The notes beneath the pieces were generated by a model. The model did no database searches, was not told where the DNA came from, and saw only the letters and a list, made by a program, of their open reading frames with translations. This document shows positions 58,188-64,000 of a DNA stretch of 64,000 nt, one piece after another. Origin of the DNA: an uncultured Lactobacillus sp. (lineage in GTDB: Bacteria; Bacillota; Bacilli; Lactobacillales; Lactobacillaceae); the NCBI GenBank assembly GCA_946482465.1, contig CAMLRL010000001.1, forward strand, positions 121,489 through 185,488. The letters are read 5' to 3'. The position numbers were made by a program, and so were the translations under genes. Each line of letters starts with the position of its first letter. The first letter of the stretch is position 1.

Positions 58188-59933
58188 CTATTTATTTTTA
58201 CTCTTTAATCCCTCCAGTCGTGACTCTGCAATTTCATGGTCTAAGTCATTTATATATTGCTCTTTTAATGCCTTATCCCAGCCATAGTAATCAGACATAT
58301 GCTTTATTACACCATCTTTAACTTGGCTCAAGGTGTCACTCTTGAACAAGATATGGTAAGTCCGACGTAAAAGATAATCAACTGGAGTCAAAGTCATTTC
58401 TTCGTTTAATGAATAGTCCAGTGCAGCCGTTTCGCCTAAACTTAAACCATCTGCTGGCTTAATCTTTTGTGCATAGTCGTATATTTGCTCTGCTTGAGAA
58501 CCATATAGGTTAGCGATTTCAGTTGCATCTTCAGAAGCTAAACCAGCAGCAACACCATCTTTAGCAATCCGTGCCAGTTCTTCTTCTGCATGATCAGAAT
58601 CAAAGTCACCACCAGCAACTTTAATTTCAGCAGAATCTTGCAAAGTGAAGTTCTTAGAAAACTTATCATGCAATTTCTGCTGTATTTTCTTCATTGCTCC
58701 ATTAGCCATAATGCGGTAGTCTGTCAACTTACCACCAGCTAATGTGATTAAACCGTCTTCAGCTTCAGTTAGTGAACTACCACGTGATACAGCAGACGGA
58801 GCCGAAGTACTGTCAGAAACACTGGCTCCAGTAGCAGCATCAGCTGCTTCGTTTCCTTCAACCTCTACTTCAATTAAAGGACGAACTCCTGCCCAACTGG
58901 CTTCAATATCGTCAATTGTCAAATGGGCTGCAGGATACTTTTTATTAATGATATTTAACAAGTAATCTACATCGCTTTGTTCAACAGTTGGATGAGCGTA
59001 ATCACCGGTAAAGTCAGTATCTGTAGTACCAAAGTAAGTTTTACCTTCTCTTGGAATTGTGAAAATCATACGACCATCTGCCGTGCCTGAACCAAAGTAA
59101 GTTGGTTGTGGCACCGTCAGGCGTGATTGGTCTACTACAAGGTGCACACCTTTAGTTGGACGCAAGCGTGGTTTCTTGTAAACCTCTTTATCTTCTTGAC
59201 GTACTGTATCAGACCAAGGACCAGAAGTATTAATAATTACATCTGCGTGTATTTCAAATTCTTCACCGGTTAAATTGTCGTGAACGCGCACACCATTTGC
59301 TTGCATTTGGTCGTTATGTAAAATTCTGATGCACTTCAAGCGACTAACAGCCAAACAACCTAAATCATGTGCCTTTTTAACGTTTTCAACAACCAGCCTT
59401 GAGTCATTGTTTTGATAGTCTAAATAAACACCCGCACCTTGCAGATTTTCACTATTTAATTGTGGTTCACGCTTTAAAGTTTCTTCTTTATCCATCATGT
59501 AGTTAGCATATTTGATTAAAGGTGAATCTCCTTCAATGCCAGCTAGATGATCATATAAATCCATAGCCACTTTGACTGAAAACATAGTAAACGTGGTGCC
59601 GGGTTCATCATAAATTGGCAAAATCATCGGGTCTGGTTGTGTCATATGTGGCGCAATGTGCTGGATAACTGCACGTTCTTTAACAGTGTCGGAAACCACT
59701 TGAACGTCAAAAGTCTTAAGATAGCGAATACCACCATGTACTAATCTGGTAGAACGAGAAGAAGTTCCACCACCAAAATCTTGCATGTCAATCAAGCCAG
59801 TTTTCATTTTGGCTGCACTAGCTTGCAAAGCAACGCCGGCACCAGTAATGCCGCCACCAATAACCAGTAAATCTAATTTTTCATTCTTTAAACGTTCAAT
59901 TTCTTCTTGTCTCGTTTTAATTGAGAACGCCAT
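58188..59933 (-). CDS. glpO: Type 1 glycerol-3-phosphate oxidase
   Basis: 581 residues. FAD-binding LLVIGGGITGAGVALQA and the substrate region GGGTSSRSTRLVHGGIRYLK are intact. A 40-residue Ala/Ser-rich insert near 375-415 (ATGASVSDSTSAPSAVSR) is the kind that distinguishes GlpO of lactic acid bacteria from GlpD. Oxidises glycerol 3-phosphate to DHAP; as an oxidase it would release H2O2. Second gene after glpK, 31 bp gap. No glpF is present. Confidence 0.9.
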   Translation of the reverse strand: MAFSIKTRQEEIERLKNEKLDLLVIGGGITGAGVALQASAAKMKTGLIDMQDFGGGTSSRSTRLVHGGIRYLKTFDVQVVSDTVKERAVIQHIAPHMTQPDPMILPIYDEPGTTFTMFSVKVAMDLYDHLAGIEGDSPLIKYANYMMDKEETLKREPQLNSENLQGAGVYLDYQNNDSRLVVENVKKAHDLGCLAVSRLKCIRILHNDQMQANGVRVHDNLTGEEFEIHADVIINTSGPWSDTVRQEDKEVYKKPRLRPTKGVHLVVDQSRLTVPQPTYFGSGTADGRMIFTIPREGKTYFGTTDTDFTGDYAHPTVEQSDVDYLLNIINKKYPAAHLTIDDIEASWAGVRPLIEVEVEGNEAADAATGASVSDSTSAPSAVSRGSSLTEAEDGLITLAGGKLTDYRIMANGAMKKIQQKLHDKFSKNFTLQDSAEIKVAGGDFDSDHAEEELARIAKDGVAAGLASEDATEIANLYGSQAEQIYDYAQKIKPADGLSLGETAALDYSLNEEMTLTPVDYLLRRTYHILFKSDTLSQVKDGVIKHMSDYYGWDKALKEQYINDLDHEIAESRLEGLKSKNK

Positions 59934-59964
59934 GATTCAGCCTCTTTCTCTCTAATAAAATTAA

Positions 59965-61566
<1,602 letters not shown>

Positions 61567-61615
61567 TATAATGGTGATAACTTATTAGTTAAAGTTATAA
61601 AGAAAAGGATGATAC

Positions 61616-62491
61616 ATGATGAAATACAGCTTGTTAGCATACAAATATTTTGTTGATGTAGTTGAAACTCAAGGATTTACCCCAGCTGCCAAAAGAAATT
61701 TTGTTTCTCAAACCGCGATTAGCAACGCAATTAAAAATTTGGAAAAGCAACTTGGAGTGCAGCTAATTGACCGTTCGACTTCTCATTTTAAAGTAACTTT
61801 AGCAGGTAGCAATCTCTATCACTGCGCCATCCCTCTTTTAAATACCTATTATGAATTTGGTGAAAAAATAACCCAGTTAAATAATTCTTTTAGTATCCTA
61901 AAAATTCATTATCTGCATGGGTTTGGTTTCTGGACAGTCAAATTAGCACAATCTTTGTTAACATCTAACCCCAAATTACAATTACAATTAGATACAGAGA
62001 ATTTTGCGACAAGCTTTACAAAGTTGGATGCAGGAAATTATGACGTCCTGATTGGTTTTTCAACGGCGGTAAGCAAAATTAAAGATATTCACGTTAAAAA
62101 AATTGGAACAGCCAATTTTAGCATTTTACTTAATCAGAGTTCTTTAACTAAAAATGGCAATATAAGCAAGAAGACTTTTAAAAGGCAGCCCCTTTTTTTA
62201 CAAAAATGGACTGCTACAGATAGTAATGATGTGCAATCAAAAATTAAAATAATTCTGCGTCAAATGCACATTGACTACTCTCAAATCATTTATCTAGACA
62301 GTTTCGACGCAGCAATATCGAATGTTATTTTAAATCATGGTCTGGCAATTTATCCGCGAGAATTATCAATACCAAAAAAATATGATGATTGTCTCTGCTT
62401 TTTACCTCAACTGCCTGAACTGAAATATGACGTGGTGGCTATTTATAAAAATCCGGCTCTCGCCAATATTTTGGAACGTGCAACTGATTAG
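61616..62491 (+). CDS. LysR-family transcriptional regulator
   Basis: 291 residues. N-terminal winged HTH (about 5-65: VDVVETQGFTPAAKRNFVSQ, TAISNAIKNLEKQLGVQLID) and a LysR substrate-binding domain (about 88-288). SD AAAGGA. Divergent from glpK, 139 bp apart, so it may control the glp operon, though LysR control of glp genes is not typical in lactobacilli. Confidence 0.92.
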   Translation: MMKYSLLAYKYFVDVVETQGFTPAAKRNFVSQTAISNAIKNLEKQLGVQLIDRSTSHFKVTLAGSNLYHCAIPLLNTYYEFGEKITQLNNSFSILKIHYLHGFGFWTVKLAQSLLTSNPKLQLQLDTENFATSFTKLDAGNYDVLIGFSTAVSKIKDIHVKKIGTANFSILLNQSSLTKNGNISKKTFKRQPLFLQKWTATDSNDVQSKIKIILRQMHIDYSQIIYLDSFDAAISNVILNHGLAIYPRELSIPKKYDDCLCFLPQLPELKYDVVAIYKNPALANILERATD

Positions 62492-62553
62492 CAAGTTCTA
62501 ATGATGATAAATTAATTTCTGCTACCGCGTTTTGGGCAATGATTAAATATTTA

Positions 62554-63747
62554 CTATTCCAACTTGCCTAATTTGCTTAAACCGCTGAATACAGTAATCA
62601 ATATGGAACCAAACATACAGATAGCCGCAACAATAAATATTGCATGTACCTCCGCCTTAATGAGAAAACCGCTAATTAACGACATAATCGGTCCAATAAT
62701 TCTAGTTAACGAAGTTGAAATTGATGTGATTGTGCCTTTATACCGGTCTGGAGTCTCTGCTTGAATTACAGTAAAAAAGTTAGCTTGTGACCAGACACTA
62801 CCAAACGAAACTAAAGCATAACCAAAAGTAACTAGTAGATATGACTGAACATTAAGCATAACTATAAAGCCAATCATTATCAGTGAAGCGATCATCAGCA
62901 TTTGCGTACCTAATTTCAGATTTTTATTTATTTTTAAATAGACAGAGTTGCCAATAATACTGGCGACAGCGGCGACTGTGAAAAAGATACTAACGAGATT
63001 AACGGAAACCTGCATTTTTTGTTTTAATAAAAAAGTTAACATAGGCACAACCGCCTGAAAACCAACATTAGCCACAAAGAAACTGGCAATTAACCATTTA
63101 ATGTTGTGATGAGCAAATAAAAAAGAAATTCCCTTCTTAGCACTTTTAATAAACGAATTGCTCTTTTTCAATAACTTATTTTCCCTATGCAATGGCTCAT
63201 AGCCCTTAACAACATAAGTCAAATAGCCAAAGCTTAGAGCATCGAGTAAAAAACCACCGATATAATTAATTAAATTAATGACTATAGCAGCGATGCCAGG
63301 ACCAAAAGTTTTTTGTAAAGAAGAAATCAAACCAACTTGACCAGAAACAGATGATAGTTCTTCTTTTTTAACTGATTCAGCTATGAATATTTGATATCCA
63401 GTCCAAGTAACTAAATCAAATGTGCCTAGCAGAAATACTACTAATAAAAGCCAATATATAGAAAAGTTTTTTATTACTAAAAACGGGGCAATAATAATCA
63501 GAATCATTTGCATGACTAATGACAACAACATAATTTTCTTGCGGGAATAGATGTCAAAAAGCGGTCCAATCGTCAATCCAAAGAGCGCCGTTGGCAAATA
63601 TTCAACTGCCGTTAAAAGTCCCATGATAACTGATGAATGAGTTCTAGAAAGCATTAAAAGCGGAATTGCAAAGGTGCAGAATTGATCTCCTATTCCCGAA
63701 ATAGCATAGCCTAAAAGTAATTTGTTTTTTTGTGATAAATTTTTCAT
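62554..63747 (-). CDS. MFS transporter, 12-TM efflux type
   Basis: 397 residues with 12 membrane segments. TM1 GYAISGIGDQFCTFAIPLLM and the motif-A-like loop GPLFDIYSRKKIMLLS fit the macrolide-efflux-like (MFS_3/DHA3) group. Substrate unknown. Tail to tail with the LysR gene. Confidence 0.9.
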   Translation of the reverse strand: MKNLSQKNKLLLGYAISGIGDQFCTFAIPLLMLSRTHSSVIMGLLTAVEYLPTALFGLTIGPLFDIYSRKKIMLLSLVMQMILIIIAPFLVIKNFSIYWLLLVVFLLGTFDLVTWTGYQIFIAESVKKEELSSVSGQVGLISSLQKTFGPGIAAIVINLINYIGGFLLDALSFGYLTYVVKGYEPLHRENKLLKKSNSFIKSAKKGISFLFAHHNIKWLIASFFVANVGFQAVVPMLTFLLKQKMQVSVNLVSIFFTVAAVASIIGNSVYLKINKNLKLGTQMLMIASLIMIGFIVMLNVQSYLLVTFGYALVSFGSVWSQANFFTVIQAETPDRYKGTITSISTSLTRIIGPIMSLISGFLIKAEVHAIFIVAAICMFGSILITVFSGLSKLGKLE

Positions 63748-63894
63748 TGTAACTTCTTTTTTATATCTATTAATACCTAATGAAATTTATTATAGCGCAG
63801 ATAAATTGGCTTAATCGAAAATATATCAATATCACGCAAAACTTAGAATTATGCCTATATAAAATTAGTTTGGTCCTTCTATGCCGTGCGGAGA

Positions 63895-63937
63895 CAAAAT
63901 AAAGCCCTATGAATGCTTTATTCATAGGGCTTTATTG
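63895..63937. terminator. Terminator hairpin near the right edge
   Basis: A perfect 14-bp stem AAAGCCCTATGAAT / ATTCATAGGGCTTT with a 5-nt loop and T-rich flanks on both strands. It probably ends a gene beyond the window. Confidence 0.75.
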
Positions 63938-64000
63938 ATATATTTTATGGAGGTGAGGGGCGTAAATAAAGAAAATAGATATGAATAACTAAAGTAGCTT

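Overview
The window is chromosomal DNA of low-GC Firmicutes type. The evidence points to Lactobacillus in the strict sense (acidophilus/delbrueckii branch): a YSIRK-signal adhesin, an SLAP (S-layer-type) C-terminal domain, the upp-atpBEFHAGDC-DUF1146-mreB-yidD-rodA gene order, a leader RNA placed like the Lacto-usp motif, and a GlpK that keeps the phosphorylatable His of Firmicutes. The species cannot be named from the sequence alone. No rRNA or CRISPR array was seen.

Layout. 1-4.4 kb: the 5' part of a large surface adhesin on the minus strand, then a structured leader RNA, a small membrane protein and a universal stress protein on the plus strand. 4.4-18.4 kb: a long conserved minus-strand block running thymidine kinase, prfA, prmC, sua5, upp, the eight-gene F1Fo ATP synthase operon, DUF1146, mreB, yidD, DUF2969, rodA. 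18.5-20.8 kb: murT without an adjacent gatD, then a DUF1722/Pyr_excise pair. 21.0-27.2 kb: a galactitol-type PTS operon with a PRD regulator, an epimerase, a hexuloisomerase-like SIS protein and a short-chain dehydrogenase, preceded by a cre-like site; it probably imports and converts a sugar alcohol or rare ketose.

27.3-40.3 kb is the accessory region. It holds decayed material (a frameshifted DUF3862 lipoprotein, an IS3 transposase fossil, a second integrase fossil) and a discrete integrated element. The element is bounded by a perfect 19-bp repeat (32732-32750 and 40185-40203), the right copy being the 3' end of a tRNA-Gln(CTG) gene. It carries a frameshifted tyrosine integrase, a Cro/CI-type repressor facing an excisionase-like gene across three matching 17-bp operators, small unknown genes, a broken primase-polymerase, an ArpU-like regulator, and an intact three-gene minus-strand operon at 37.4-38.7 kb. 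That operon reads as ADP-ribosyltransferase-fold toxin, small antitoxin, SecB-like chaperone: a toxin-antitoxin-chaperone (TAC) module resembling the CmdTAC anti-phage system known from E. coli. I regard it as the most interesting object here. A membrane-protein gene outside the element (28.7 kb) has a truncated, nearly identical copy next to the TAC operon (39.0 kb).

40.3-64 kb: two tRNA genes with C34 anticodons, a LytTR/DUF3021 pair with an abnormal 128-bp overlap, a serine hydrolase, an SLAP-domain surface protein, an AraC regulator, a PTS EIIC, a DHA2-type drug transporter, pgi, a VanZ-like protein, an LtaS-type lipoteichoic acid synthase, an SPFH protein, a two-component system with an SdpI-like membrane protein, manA, the glpK-glpO glycerol operon with a divergent LysR regulator and cre-like site, and a second MFS transporter.
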